A DNA stretch of 64,000 nt from positions 43,965,501 to 44,029,500 of the forward strand of contig NC_091966.1 of the NCBI RefSeq assembly GCF_036711975.1, read 5' to 3'. The notes beneath the pieces were generated by a model. The model was given only the letters and a program-made list of their open reading frames with translations, was not told the origin of the DNA and searched no databases. The DNA is from Onthophagus taurus (lineage: Eukaryota > Arthropoda > Insecta > Coleoptera > Scarabaeidae). Shown here piece after piece: positions 31,401-40,953 of this stretch. Each line of letters begins with the position of its first letter. Position 1 is the first letter of the stretch. Position numbers and translations under genes: made by a program.

Positions 31401-34400
31401 GTCTGGAGAAATAAATATATAAGAACAGGAGCTAAGCTTCAGACGATAAGGAAGCCTCATAAAGCAATTGAAAAATCAGCGCTTGGCCAGAATCCCCAAG
31501 AAACACGTGAAGAGGAACTGTTGAGAAAAAAGCGATGGAAGCTGGGCCTTTCCTTCCCGGCCTATACTCCACCAGAAGCGACAAAAAATATGTCAAGTAA
31601 GTGAAGAAGCCAACGTAAAAATATATAAAGCTATGGGAAGACTGATATTGACGTACAAACTAAAACAGAAACGAAAAGAACAAAGCAAATAACAAGGCCA
31701 ACTGAAATGAAAGTGCTTTAGAAACATATTGAGTAGTGGGACACTGAGAATTAGAAAGACGAAAGCAATTCAATTAGGAAAATATGTAATATATAAGACG
31801 TGGTCCAACACGAGAAATAGGAAATGGAAGGTGAGAAGTAATAGGAAGAATACCACCCAAGATATGAATCCCTAGTTGGTTATTCTCGTATATAGAATAA
31901 AAAGAAGCAAAACAAACAGGGACTACCCCTAATCGAACGAAGTAGAAGATACAGCTAAACACTCTTTGAATTCTCTGGACAGTTAAGTCTAAAACACGCT
32001 TCAGTTCAATATGTTGAATCCCTGTTGAAATATAGTTACTATGCCTCAATCTGTACTTCTTATGTATGGAGTATTAGCGGAATCCCTAGGCGTTGAGATT
32101 ATGGGCATTGCTCTCTAACTGCAATAAATTAATTACAACACAGTTTAATTCTATTATCATATACAGTGTTTACCAGTATGTATTTGAACAACCATGCAAA
32201 TGGCGATATCTGTGATCTAGAATCAAGATCACGTCATTATATAGTAAACTACATTGGTTTTATATGCATGCAAGATACCACACAGTGCAGAAAATTATCT
32301 GATTTCGAGAAAGGTGTAATCGACGGGTATCGCAGAAATGAAAATTGACAATGGTTCATGTTATTAAGAAGTGATAGTTGGTATGTTCCCGGCGAATGTT
32401 ATTCAGAGCTACATACACCAGGAGTTTCAACGGGAATCCGGAAGCGTTCTTTCAATTAATACTATCTGTAAGGTATTTGCTCGGTTTTAATGGTCGCTCA
32501 TAAGCCACTCATTAACCACTAAATCTAATCTAGCTGTATGGTTAATGTTTTAGTTAAATAGTACATCAGTGAAGACTGCTTTTGTGGAGCGATGAATCAA
32601 GCTTCACCCGCTACTGTTCGGATGATAGGGGCTAGGACTGGCGTTAGCCTCCTGTCTGAATACATTGTGCCAACAGTAAAGTTTGGTTGAAGTAGGATTA
32701 TAGTTTAGGAGTATTTCTTCTTGTGTGGATTGTGACCATTAATCCCAATTTTAGATAACAATGTACTTTCTACGTTATGACAGCAGCTTTAGTGGACCTT
32801 TGTTATTTTAGGTTCACCATCAATGTATTGACATCGATGGGTTGCTCAAATTGAAAGACTGAGTGGAAGAAAATACTAACATAACGGACTTGTGGAAAAC
32901 ATACCAAGGAGGAAGCCATTAGGAGGATCTACCTAAATACTGAATAAAGTTTATATCTCTTTTATATAGATGGTGTAGTTAAAGAACATTTAACTATAAA
33001 TCTAGGCTTTAGGGCAAGAAAGCGCAAGAAACAAGTGTTTTGTGGGTGTTTATCCCAACAAGATACAAACCAAGATGTTCTTTTTCAGGATAATCTTAAC
33101 CACACGGTTAGCGTCCTTCTAGAACTACACCAGAGATGTACGACAGGTGCCAGGACAGACGCTTAATGTCTTCTCTAAAGGACAGGGGGTGGACTCTCTG
33201 CAAAATGTACTTACGCCGGATTGAATCCACTCACTCACTGGATTTTCAGTGCTGAAGAAATATTTACAAGTGATGAAGTTAAAACAGCTTTAAAAATTAT
33301 TATAAATTATAAAAGCAACTCGTTTATGCAAAATGCGTTTTGCATTATTGTTGCTCAGATTTAATCAATTCAGTAAAAAACGATTTTCAACTACACTGGT
33401 TATAATTGTGTACAAATTTAATTCGAGGAAATGGTCATGGCGCATCATAAAAAATTTATATGATAGATTTGCATATAGTTCTATAGATGTGTTTATTTCG
33501 CTTTCATCTTTATCTTATCTTCGCCTGCAACAGCATTCAACCTAGATATTTGTAATTTGGTGGGTTAAGATGGCGGTCAATTGTAATCGTAGAGGAACGA
33601 GGGCGAAATGGCAAAAAGGGGGCGAGAACGAAGAAGATTTATTAGCATATTAGCTCAAAGAAATGAAGACTCAAAGAGCTTTTCTGTTATAGATAGTAAC
33701 AGTGTGTAAAGAAATCGATGGAGAAACTTCAAAGCATTAGCATTTACTATGTTTTATCATTCCTTATAGAGTATTATTATTCTTACACATTCTTAATAAG
33801 TTAATAAAAATTTATCTGCAATTGTTCTTATATCATAAGCTAATGATAATACTCTATAAACAATGATTATACAGGGTGTCTCAGCGAGACCGGTCATTAG
33901 ACGTTTCTGGGGTTCTGGCCAAACAAAAAATTTGAGAATGCAGACTTAAGCATTATCAATTACGTTCTCTTTATCTAAAATATTTTCAGATTTCTAGCAC
34001 TTCCGGTTATACCGGAAGTCGCCACCTACTTTATTTTTTTAAATGGAACACACTGTATATTTTTACATATTTGGATTTGTCTGTTTTAAAGGTTTATAAA
34101 TAACTTTACTTTTTGCAATTTGAACCAGCAATTCTCGAGTTATTCGAATTTTTCGAAAAAAATTTGTTCCAGCGGACATTTGTTCAAAAAATCATAGAAC
34201 ACTCAATTTTTGAGATATAAATTTAGGATTCAGAACATGCTTAAACAACATGATGGAGTATGTTTTGGTGCCGAGAACGGCTGTCTAGATCGGTTGGTCA
34301 CTTTACTATGATACGTTAACTTTTCGAAATTTGGAAGCACCATAACTTAATTTTTTTAAATGGCACCCCCCATATTTTATTACTTAGTCGTCTTCGGCGT

Positions 34401-37400
34401 CTCATTTTACATCTTTTATATTCCATATGTCCTATGCCTAACATTAATAGTTTGAGAAATAATTAGGGTTTTTTCAAAATTCCTCACATATCATATGGAT
34501 ATTAACCTAGTGTGCCATGGAAAACAAATGTTTAATGACTTATTGATAAACATCAAAGTCTAATTTAGGTTGTTTAATGCTTGTGAGTCTAAAATCAGTT
34601 AAAATGGATATTAATAACGTAAATAATGTTTATACAAATGAAGAAATCCATAATTTATTTTTTGTGCACGAAAAGTGCGACAAAGTTCTTAGTAGAACTT
34701 GCGGAATGTTTAATGAAAATTATCCACATTTATCTCCGATGACAAAATGTAAATTTAGAGGAATAGAAGTAAATTTTTTGCATTTTGGACGAGTTAATCA
34801 CGTGTTAAACTGACCAAAAAATGTAGTAGATAATGCAACGGAAGAGGTGAATACCTTGGCTTATTTCGAGCCCAGTCCCAACACCTCAATTCGAGCTGCC
34901 AAAGAAGATCTAGGAATCATACTACGAACTTTGTCGCGCTTTTCATGCAAAAAAATTAAATTAAGAATTTTTTGATTTGTGTAAATATTACTTTCGTTAT
35001 TGTTATCGATTTTAACTCGTTTCAGTACTAATATTAAGGGACATAACAGATAATTATTAGCTCACATGCATCAAGTGAGGTAAACAAGTGAGTCTTTGAC
35101 AAGAACTCATTGAGAAGGCTTGTTTTTCATGGCACACTAGGCTAAATATTCATATGATATGTGTGCATTTTTCAAAAAACCCTAATTATCTCCCAAACTA
35201 TTAATAAAGGGTCTTTCACTAAGCGCTTCCTATTTTAAAAGTTAAATAAAACAAAGTGTGTGTGAGATATCATCGAAATTTTTTGTTCGGTTGAAATGCC
35301 TATCGATGCCATTATATGTGGAATAAAACATCGGGCAAATGACCGCCGCGGCTTCGCTGGGTGGCGCGCATCCGAGATGTCCAATTTTCCATGACTCTGG
35401 CGCATAAATCAGGCTGAATTTGACCGATGACCTGGATTATGTTGGCTTGGAGGGCCGCTGTTGTTTGTGGCTTATTCGCATAGACCTGCGACTTAAGAAA
35501 ACCCCACAAGAAAAAATCTAAGGGGGTCAAATCGCAGGATCTTGGTGGCCAGTTCACATCCCCTTCACGTGATATGACCCTTCTCTGAAATTGTTCGTGC
35601 AGAACGTCCAATGTGGCATGAGCTGTGTGGCACGTAGCGCCGTCCTGTTGAAACCACATGTTATTGATGTCCATATCAGCCAATGCAGGCCAAAAGGAGT
35701 TCGTAATCATCGCCCTATAGCGTTCGCCGTTGACGGTGATGGCTTGGCCAACGTCGTTCTGAAAGAAATATGGACCGATGACGCCGCCAGCCCAAAATCC
35801 ACACCAAACAGTGACTTTTTCGGGATGCATTGAACGCTCCTGGATCTCATGAGGATTGGTATTGTCCCAAATTCGGCAATTTTGTTTATTGACGTACCCA
35901 TTCTTGCAGAAATAGGCCTCATCGCTGAAGATGACTTTTTTGTGAAAATTAGAGTCAGTTTCCAATTGCTCCAGTGCCCATTCAGCGAACACACGTCGTT
36001 GTCTATGGTCGTTTACCTTCAACTCCTGGGTCAGTTGAATTTTGTATGGGTGCAGGCCCATGTCACGACGCAAAATTCGCCAAGTTGTGGTCTGCGAAAG
36101 GCCGAGTTGTTGTGAGCGACGCGAAATCGACTGCCTTGGATTCTCCTGCACACTCTCACGGACAGCACTGATGTTTTCGGCAGATCTTGCGTTTCGTCGT
36201 CGTATAGGTGTTGGTTCCTTATTTACTGAACCACTAGCCTCAAATTTATTCACCACACTGCGAATAGTCCTCTCGGTAGGACGATTATGACGACCGTAAA
36301 ATGGGCGAAGCGCGCGGAACGTTGCCCGAACAGAACAGTTATTTTGATAAAACAATTTTATTATTTGCACGTGTTGTTGAACGCTATATTTGTCCATAAT
36401 GATTTGGCAAAACAGACTGAATAAATCACAGCTAATCTGACAGATGTAGGTTCAGTAATATGGCTGCTACCAACTGCCAAAGTTCAGAAGTCCTTAATGA
36501 AAGATCCTTTATTAGGTATGGGCCATATGGAATATAAAAGATGTAGAATAAGACGCCGAAGACGACTAAAAAATAAACTATGGGAGGTGCCATTTAAAAA
36601 AATGAAGTTGTGGTACTTCCAAATTTTGAAAAGTTAACGTGCCATAGTAAAGTGATCAAACGTTCTAGACCGCAGTTCTCGGCACCAAAACATACTCCAT
36701 CATGTTCTCAATCCTAAATTGATATCTCAAAAATTGAGTGTTTTCTGATTTTTTGAACAAATGTCTGCTGGAGCAGATTTTTCTAGAAGAATTCGAATAA
36801 CTCGAGAACGACCGAATCAAATTGCAAAAAGTAAAGTTATTATAAACCTTGAAAACAGACAAATCCAAATATGTAAAAATATACAGGGTGTTCCATTTAA
36901 AAAAATAATGTTGGTGCCGACTTCCGGTATAACCGGAAGTGCAAGAAATCTGAAAATATTTTAGACGAAGAGATCGTAATTGATAATACTTAAGTCTGAA
37001 TTCTCAAATTTTTATTTTCGCCAGAACCCCAGAAACGTCTAATGACCGGTCTCGCTGAGACACCCTGTATATAGAATACATTTGCTTACCTCATAAATGT
37101 TAACTATTAATAATTGTAATAGTTATATTTTTCCTTTCATCATTTATTTAACCCATTTGCATCATAAGCTCAGATATGCACGGATTTTTCCTGGTCATTA
37201 TCACTGAAACCCATATATACTTTTATTATTCCACTAAATATACCACAATAACAAGTTTGAAATGTTCAAAATACAACAACTTGGCACTCAATAATGATTA
37301 AAACTAGAAAGTTTCGAGCTTAGCCATGCGTCTATCTAGACGGCTAAACCCGAATGCTTCTAGTTTCACCTTCCTAGTAACCAAAACATCCAGGAAAGGT

Positions 37401-39522
37401 CACTGTTTAACAGCTTCCGTTTCCATGATAAATTTGATCGTGAAGTATTGCGAGTTCAGGTGGTCAAAGAACTTCTGGAGACTCCTAATACACCATCTAC
37501 AGCATTTTTGGTCCAGGAATGTGTTATTAATTTATTCGTCTATTATACAGGTGTCTCAGCGAGACCGGTCATTAGACGTTTCTGGGGTTCTGGCGAAAAT
37601 AAAAATTTGAGAATTCAGACTTAAGTATTATCAATTACGATCTCTTCGTCTAAAATATTTTCAGATTTCTTGCACTTCCGGTTATACCGGAAGTCGCCAC
37701 CAACTTTATTTTCTTAAATGGAACACCCTGTATATTTTTACACATTTGGATTTGTCTGTTATCAAGTTTTATAAATAACTTTACTTTTTGCAATTTGATT
37801 CGGTCGTTCTCGAGTTAATCGAATTTTTCTAGAAAAATCTGCTCCAGCAGACATTTGTTCAAAAAATCAGAAAACACTCAATTTTTGGGATATCAATTTA
37901 GGATTGAGAACATGGTTAAGCAACATGATGGAGTATGTTTTGGTGCTGAGAACTGCGGTCTAGAACGTTTGATCACTTTACTATGGCACGTTAACTTTTC
38001 AAAATTTGGAAGTACCGTAACTTCATTTTTTTAAATGGCACCCCCCATATTTTATTTTTTAGTCGTCTTCGGTGTCTCATTCTACATCTTTTATATCCCA
38101 TATGACCCACACCTAATATTAATAGTTTGGGAGATAATTAGGGTTTTTTGAAAAATGCACACATATATGGATATTTAGCCTAGTGTGCCATGAAAAACAA
38201 GCCTTCTCAATGAGTTCTTGTCAAAGACTCACTTGTTTACGTCACTTGATGCATGTGAGCTAATAATTATCTTTTATGTCCCTTAATATTAGTACTGAAA
38301 CGAGTTAAAATCGATAACAATAACGAAAGTAATATTTACACAAATCAAGAAATTCTTAATTTATTTTTTTTGCATGAAAAGAGCGACAAAGTTCGTAGTA
38401 TGATTCCCAGATCTTCTTTGGCAGTTCGAATTGAGGTGTTGGGACTGGGCTCGAAATAAGCCAAGGTATTCACCTCTTCCGTTGCATTATCTACTACATT
38501 TTTGTACATGTGGATAATTTTCATTAAACATTCTGCAAGTTCTACTAAGAACTTTGTCGCACTTTTCATGCACAAAAATAAATTATGGATTTCTTCATTT
38601 GTATAAACATTATTTTCGTTATTAATATCCATTTTAATTGATTTTAGACTCACAAGCATCAAACAACCTAAATTAGACTTTGACGTTTATCAATAAGTCA
38701 TTAAACATTTGTTTTCCATGGCACACTAGGTTAATATCCATATGATATGAGCATTTTTCAAAAAACCCTAATTATTTCTCAAACTATTAATGTTAGGCAT
38801 AGGACATATGGAATATAAAAGATGTAAAATGAGACGCCGAAGACGACTAAGTAATAAAATATGGGGGGTGCCATTTAAAAAAATGAAGTTATGGTGCTTC
38901 CAAATTTCGAAAAGTTAACGTATCATAGTAAAGTGACCAAACGATCTAGACAGCCGTTCTCGGCACCAAAACATACTCCATCATGTTGTTTAAGCATGTT
39001 CTGAATCCTAAATTGATATCTCAAAAAGTGAGTGTTCTATGATTTTTTGAACAAATCTCCGCTGGAGCAAATTTTTCTAGAAAAATTCAAATAACTCGAG
39101 AATTGCTGGTTCAAATTGCAAAAAGTAAAGTTATTTATAAACCTTGAAAACAGACAAATCCAAATATGTAAAAATATACAGGGTGTTCCATTTAAAAAAA
39201 TAGAGTAGGTGGCGACTTCCGGTATAACCGGAAGTGCTAGAAATCTGAAAATATTTTAGATGAAGAGAACGTAATTGATAATACTTAAGTCTGCATTCTC
39301 AAATTTTTTGTTTGGCTAGAACCCCAAAAACGTTTAATGACCGGTCTCGCTGAGACACCCTGTATAATAAAAAGTTTGATAATTTCTGCCACTTTGTCGT
39401 TTCTTCTAAATGATGCAAATGGATTAAAATCGTTAAATTGTGTTCATTAATATCAAATAATATCCAAACTGTTTTAACATCATAACTTTTTTGCTTTTAT
39501 TACAGGTAATCCCTACTCCTAA
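19423..39522 (+). CDS. Gag-derived gene (gag domain plus zinc knuckle, no pol), probably spliced over 18 kb
   Basis: Exon 19423-21061 is open for 546 codons from ATG 19423 (MSFRGGRNRGGG). Residues 1-130 are RG/RS-rich like RNA-binding proteins. About 190-340 is a retrotransposon gag (capsid-like) domain (KHVERVAVEQKW, GTAKEWFITGN, AFPSEMEYYSLLETMM). Residues 363-376 are a CX2CX4HX4C knuckle (CYRCNDYGHVSYEC). About 400-500 recalls a retropepsin C-terminal half (VPIILGKAMRKY) but no DTG/DSG catalytic motif is seen. No reverse transcriptase, integrase or LTR lies near. The frame ends GGTAAGTAA, a consensus donor. An acceptor TTTATTACAG at 39505 followed by GTAATCCCTACTCCTAA restores phase and adds NPYS-stop, with AATAAA at 39641. 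If unspliced, it ends at 21069. Likely domesticated; the function is unknown. Confidence 0.6.
21375..21484 (+). pseudogene. N-terminal piece of a DD41D mariner transposase, split by insertion
   Basis: From ATG 21375, MNRWTLEQRFQIIQIYFENQ then SSIRTTYRRLCDLYGGHS, matching the start of the intact transposase at 35312-36397 (MDKYSVQQHVQIIKLFYQNN). The frame is cut at about 21484 by the terminus of a hAT element (CAGTATTGTTAAAC). The remainder of the same gene appears to resume at about 29960. Confidence 0.75.
22225..22361. mobile_element. 137-bp hAT-like MITE, near-perfect hairpin
   Basis: Ends TAAGGCACGGAACTTTTGT and ACAAAAGTTTCGTGCCCTA. The two halves pair over about 55 bp each around a short loop (GCTTCCTAGAAAACT). 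It is flanked by an exact 8-bp duplication GTGATAAC (22217-22224, 22362-22369), the hAT hallmark. It lies in the left arm of the foldback; the right arm (23330s) lacks it and shows the empty site. Confidence 0.9.
22423..23175 (-). pseudogene. Mariner-type transposase relic inside the foldback
   Basis: From ATG 23175, MNFENYEKCNMMECYMLSDK then RYPERRQPHVRTFSRLAENL (DUF4817-type N-terminus). After a large deletion come SLGFNVWCALLDNRILPY, LNILRQHL and the second catalytic motif YFQYDGAPAHNARVVREFLN (about 22590). The first and third acidic motifs are missing and there are frame changes. Closest in style to the relic at 267-1382. Confidence 0.75.
23850..24105. repeat. Subterminal transposase-site-like repeats of the DDE element
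   Basis: Variants of TCACGTAGTGGCGTATCTGA recur at 23852 and near 24050-24100, and on the other flank of the gene at about 26618-26640, 26690, 26775 and 26860. Repeated short motifs inside both ends of a DNA transposon are commonly transposase binding sites. That role is inferred. Confidence 0.55.
24294..26533 (-). pseudogene. Transposase-like gene of the unclassified DDE element
   Basis: Starts at ATG 26533 (MDVLVQWRDNSKN) with a small Tudor/SH3-like N-terminal stretch (VGCSVKMCYVKKWYYGKVL) and a Cys/His cluster (ACHRCEVLLCFRHF, in a shifted frame). An intron spans about 25942-26010 (acceptor TTTCTCAG), then a basic domain (RTMKTRCDSVVCKAKGKECC). After another frameshift near 25650 comes a 447-residue open frame to 24294. 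That frame holds CNCFFWDETASRRGSSEI, ANLFSDGCYGQNKN and TNHGQNEGDSAHS, an acid-rich RNase-H-like pattern seen in insect proteins of this type. At least two frameshifts make it a pseudogene. I do not recognise the transposon superfamily with certainty. Confidence 0.65.
26888..28967. mobile_element. Ginger-like DNA transposon (KRBA2-type)
   Basis: Inverted ends ATTTGCACAATGCGCCGATC at 26888 and its mirror ending 28967. The arms continue GGAACTACACA...CTTACGTGCAGTGTGTT to about 27006 and 28860, with an extra 30 bp in the left arm. It interrupts the right arm of the DDE element. It encodes a minus-strand integrase-like protein. The target duplication is not resolvable. Confidence 0.78.
27086..28840 (-). 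pseudogene. Ginger/KRBA2-like integrase-type transposase, broken
   Basis: Starts at ATG 28840 (MESEKYLVEKQIFETKLF). An H2C2 zinc finger (HKDTGHKRRLG...CAMCQLKKK) and an rve integrase core follow (GQIDLIDM, LLHSDNGRE near 28135). The block between SDNGRE and KPRHSQSQGSIERANQDV has been deleted with a frame change. A further shift occurs near 27890. Introns lie at 27634-27695 (GTAACC..TTTTAG) and about 27300-27353. The C-terminus has a GPY/F-like module (VLVKIPNVDRGRLAPRNIL, ARNEFQ) and a Cys-rich tail (CNCRKQCSNKKAKC...CNSKCH), the layout of vertebrate KRBA2 and Ginger transposases. Non-functional. Confidence 0.8.
29112..29815 (+). pseudogene. RTE LINE fragment, second copy
   Basis: Plus-strand equivalent of 12972-13865. 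TKLIYNIYKNATIE-type text at about 29115, LRYAADIVLIS near 29325 (YADD changed to YAAD), a shared 3' section (MKNEQWTKRLLEW at about 29625, MTNNWIQTAQN at about 29690) and QQWTQRAA at the end. Many stops. Same hAT context as the first copy. Confidence 0.75.
29955..30425 (+). pseudogene. DD41D mariner transposase, middle part of the split copy
   Basis: TPTRRRNVRTEKNIVAVNES at 29970, then SIRRRSQELGLWPSTT, a stop, KILRKDLSLHPFKFQLVQEL, and FVDWALEQLETDPKFYRKL. The first catalytic motif is degenerate, followed by NKIAVYGVKPIH. It aligns with residues 63-215 of the intact transposase at 35312-36397. It continues the N-terminal piece at 21375 once the hAT insertion is removed. The C-terminal third is absent. 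Confidence 0.75.
30430..32160. other. Non-coding, unassigned intronic sequence
   Basis: No repeat family or gene recognised. Small frames (31389-31604 plus, 31774-32049 minus) have no recognisable domain. The text KTTPFTVRNLL at about 30700 is suggestive but too short to name. If the gag-derived gene is spliced as proposed, this lies in its large intron. Confidence 0.4.
32285..33260 (+). pseudogene. Tc1-like transposase relic
   Basis: KLSDFEKGVIDGYRRNEN at 32295 (start of a Tc1-type HTH), YIHQEFQRESGSVLS at about 32405, LLWSDESSFTRY at about 32585, DVLFQDNLNHTVSVLLELHQ at about 33075 and GLNPLTHWIFSAEE at about 33225 follow the order of a Tc1 transposase (HTH, first D, second D, NP..W). Every section is separated by stops or shifts. 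Very old copy. Confidence 0.55.
33261..33868. other. Unassigned AT-rich sequence
   Basis: No gene. A short inverted pair, GAGTATTATTATTC-like at 33768 against GATAATACTCTATAA at 33845, is the only structure noticed. Confidence 0.4.
34577..34813 (+). pseudogene. DUF4817-like HTH stub of a foldback transposase (A1)
   Basis: 78-residue frame, MDINNVNNVYTNEEIHNLFF then HEKCDKVLSRTCGMFNENYP, a match to the first HTH of mariner-type insect transposases. A stop at 34811 is followed in frame by NVVDNATEEVNTLAYFEPSP and AAKEDLGIILRTLS, the second HTH. No catalytic motif follows. The same stub with the same stop is found in copy 3 (60145-60384), so it was multiplied as part of a non-autonomous element. 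Confidence 0.7.
35207..36509. mobile_element. Intact DD41D mariner-like transposon
   Basis: TIRs of about 26 bp: AAGGGTCTTTCACTAAGCGC at 35207 and, inverted, AAGGATCTTTCATTAAGGAC ending 36509. They are flanked by TA at 35205-35206 and 36510-36511. The uninterrupted sequence ACTATTAATATTAGG in sister foldbacks (38100s, 59750s) is the empty site and proves the TA duplication. It carries a single full-length transposase (35312-36397, minus). It is the best candidate for a recently active element in the window. Confidence 0.95.
35312..36397 (-). CDS. Mariner-type DD41D transposase, full length and open
   Basis: 361 residues from ATG 36397, uninterrupted to the stop at 35312. Residues 1-60 form the first HTH (MDKYSVQQHVQIIKLFYQNN), 75-115 the second (SRRSQQLGLSQTTTWRILRR), with a basic linker PTPIRRRNARSAEN between. 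The catalytic aspartates are D159 (VIFSDEAYF), D252 (MWFQQDGATCHTAH) and D294 (TPLDFFLWGF), so 41 residues separate the last two, as in rosa-like mariners. The length suits the family. It would act in the nucleus, cutting at the TIRs and inserting at TA. All three catalytic residues are in place. Whether it is expressed inside this nested location cannot be told. Confidence 0.93.
   Translation of the reverse strand: MDKYSVQQHVQIIKLFYQNNCSVRATFRALRPFYGRHNRPTERTIRSVVNKFEASGSVNKEPTPIRRRNARSAENISAVRESVQENPRQSISRRSQQLGLSQTTTWRILRRDMGLHPYKIQLTQELKVNDHRQRRVFAEWALEQLETDSNFHKKVIFSDEAYFCKNGYVNKQNCRIWDNTNPHEIQERSMHPEKVTVWCGFWAGGVIGPYFFQNDVGQAITVNGERYRAMITNSFWPALADMDINNMWFQQDGATCHTAHATLDVLHEQFQRRVISREGDVNWPPRSCDLTPLDFFLWGFLKSQVYANKPQTTAALQANIIQVIGQIQPDLCARVMENWTSRMRATQRSRGGHLPDVLFHI
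37285..37545. repeat. Hairpin repeat fragment and unique spacer
   Basis: 37305-37365 holds one CTAGAAAGTTTCGAGCTTAG...GGCTAAACCCGAATGCTTC hairpin of the family described at 15300. The rest to 37545 is unassigned. The interval 37070-37285 also shows nothing. Confidence 0.5.
37548..39362. mobile_element. Foldback family A, copy 2
   Basis: Ends CAGGTGTCTCAGCGAGACC (one G lost) and GGTCTCGCTGAGACACCCTG, with TA at 37546-37547 and 39363-39364. 1815 bp, shorter than its sisters mainly through a deletion in the transposase stub. The inverted arms contain the same CTTCCGGTTATACCGGAAG palindrome. Intact over the site used by the DD41D insertion in copy 1 (about 38110). Confidence 0.92.
38345..38632 (-). 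pseudogene. Fused HTH stub of a foldback transposase (A2)
   Basis: From MDINNENNVYTNEEIHNLFL. A deletion of about 70 bp has removed the segment with the stop seen in the other copies. It joins the first HTH region (MKIIHMYK) directly to NVVDNATEEVNTLAYFEPSP and AKEDLGIILRTLSLF. About 96 residues stay open. No catalytic domain. Confidence 0.65.
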
Positions 39523-39751
39523 GCCCAATAAGTAGACAACTCTTAATCAAGAGGACAAGTCAGCAAATTTCAACAAATATTCAATTAGTTAGAGTTAATT
39601 TGAGTGTTTTTTGTTTGATAATATCCACATGACGTAATGTAATAAAAAGTAGTAAACAACAGACCATCTCACATTTTTATTTCTTTTTATTTCATGAATT
39701 AAAAAAGTTTTAGTAAGCTACAGAAAAAAATTTAATTTAAAATTAGTTAAT

Positions 39752-40599
39752 TTAAATATCAGCTTTTAATTGTGTATCTGGAATTTGGACCTTCTCTCCA
39801 GGTCTAAAAGCTGGCATTCCTAAATAAGGGCAAGCAGCGCATCGAAAAGCATCCCCCAAATAACACTAAAACGAAACGTTAATATTAATAATTAATTAAT
39901 TAAATTAGAAACTTAAATACATTTCCACAAGATGATTTTGGTCCTTTTCCTGTATCAACAACTTTTGAATTAGTCCTCTCAGCTGCGAGTTCATCAGCTA
40001 ACCCACAACTACAATCTTTACAAGCCCTACGTTTACCGGTAGTCCCACAAACCTTCAATGAACTTGGATCTGGTTTTTTTAAATCATCCTCATCTAACAA
40101 ACTATCGGGATCAACGAAATCATCATCTTCTACATCATCTAATTTCCACACGGGTTTCTTCAAAGTAATTTTAGCAGACGATCCAATTTCATATTTTGGT
40201 TTGATACAAGCTAATGAATCATCGTTTTGTTTAACTTCAACAAATCCAGCGATTTTTAAATCTAAAGCTACATCATCGCTTTCTTTTCCATCTAATAGAA
40301 TCAAATTTCCTTTCGGTTTTAACGTTTCAAAGAGATTTCCTAATTTATCGCTTATGATAGTTTTCGATTTCACAATAATTGAATCGTACGATTCTTTTTC
40401 TACATCTAAAATTAAATGATGACGAAAATGAATTATTAAATAAATGTTTAGATGAAAATATCTTACATGAAGTTAAAGTTTCTGAAGTAATAAAGGTTAT
40501 GTCGATAGTTTTATTAATTTTATTGGATATTTGTGTATTTGTAGCGTCTTTGTCATCAGTTACGACTAAAATTTTATCACCCACATTGATTTTATCCAT
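39752..40599 (-). CDS. CIAPIN1: Anamorsin / CIAPIN1 (Dre2), cytosolic Fe-S assembly protein
   Basis: Three exons: 40599-40467, 40405-39921 and 39865-39752, with GT-AG introns, giving 243 residues from ATG 40599 ([13 protein letters not shown]). The C-terminal domain is diagnostic: a CX8CX2CXC [2Fe-2S] site at C164, C173, C176, C178 ([15 protein letters not shown]), and the twin CX2C motif at C204/C207 and C215/C218 ([19 protein letters not shown]). The protein passes electrons from NDOR1 to the cytosolic iron-sulfur assembly machinery. The N-terminal methyltransferase-like domain is divergent and short, as in other insects. The last intron splits the twin CX2C motif between N206 and C207. It ends tail to tail with the proposed last exon at 39506. 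Confidence 0.93.
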
Positions 40600-40953
40600 T
40601 TCGTTCGCGTAATTTAAGTTAAAACTGAAAAAATTAATCACGCTGACAGGTCACGTATTATTTTTGACAGTTCAATAAGTTTTGATTATACAACCCAATT
40701 AACTTTAAATCTAATTTCTTTTTTGAAATACAAATTTATTTAAAACCTAACGATTATTATTATGATTTAGTTAAAATTTTGTAATTCACATAGTATTTTA
40801 TTCGCACAATTTAAGTTAATCCTAAAAAAAGTAATTACGACAGTTTTACTTTGTTGATTATGCAACCCAATTAAGTTAAAATAAAAGTTTTTTCAGATAC
40901 AAATTTATTTAAAACTTTAAATTATAATTAATATTTATTATTATTAAGAAGAT

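Larger units (their letters stand above)
33872..37067. mobile_element. Foldback family A, copy 1 (with nested DD41D element)
   Basis: Ends CAGGGTGTCTCAGCGAGACC and GGTCTCGCTGAGACACCCTG, flanked by TA (33870-33871, 37068-37069). Inverted arms are about 640 bp, the outer part holding ACTTCCGGTTATACCGGAAGT, itself a palindrome. Without the nested 1303-bp element and its extra TA the length is 1891 bp, the same as copy 3 without its insert (1887 bp). The central loop encodes only a transposase N-terminal stub. Confidence 0.92.

Noticed and set aside
35591-36290. Several plus-strand frames of 65-88 codons
   Set aside because: Antisense shadows of the intact DD41D transposase.
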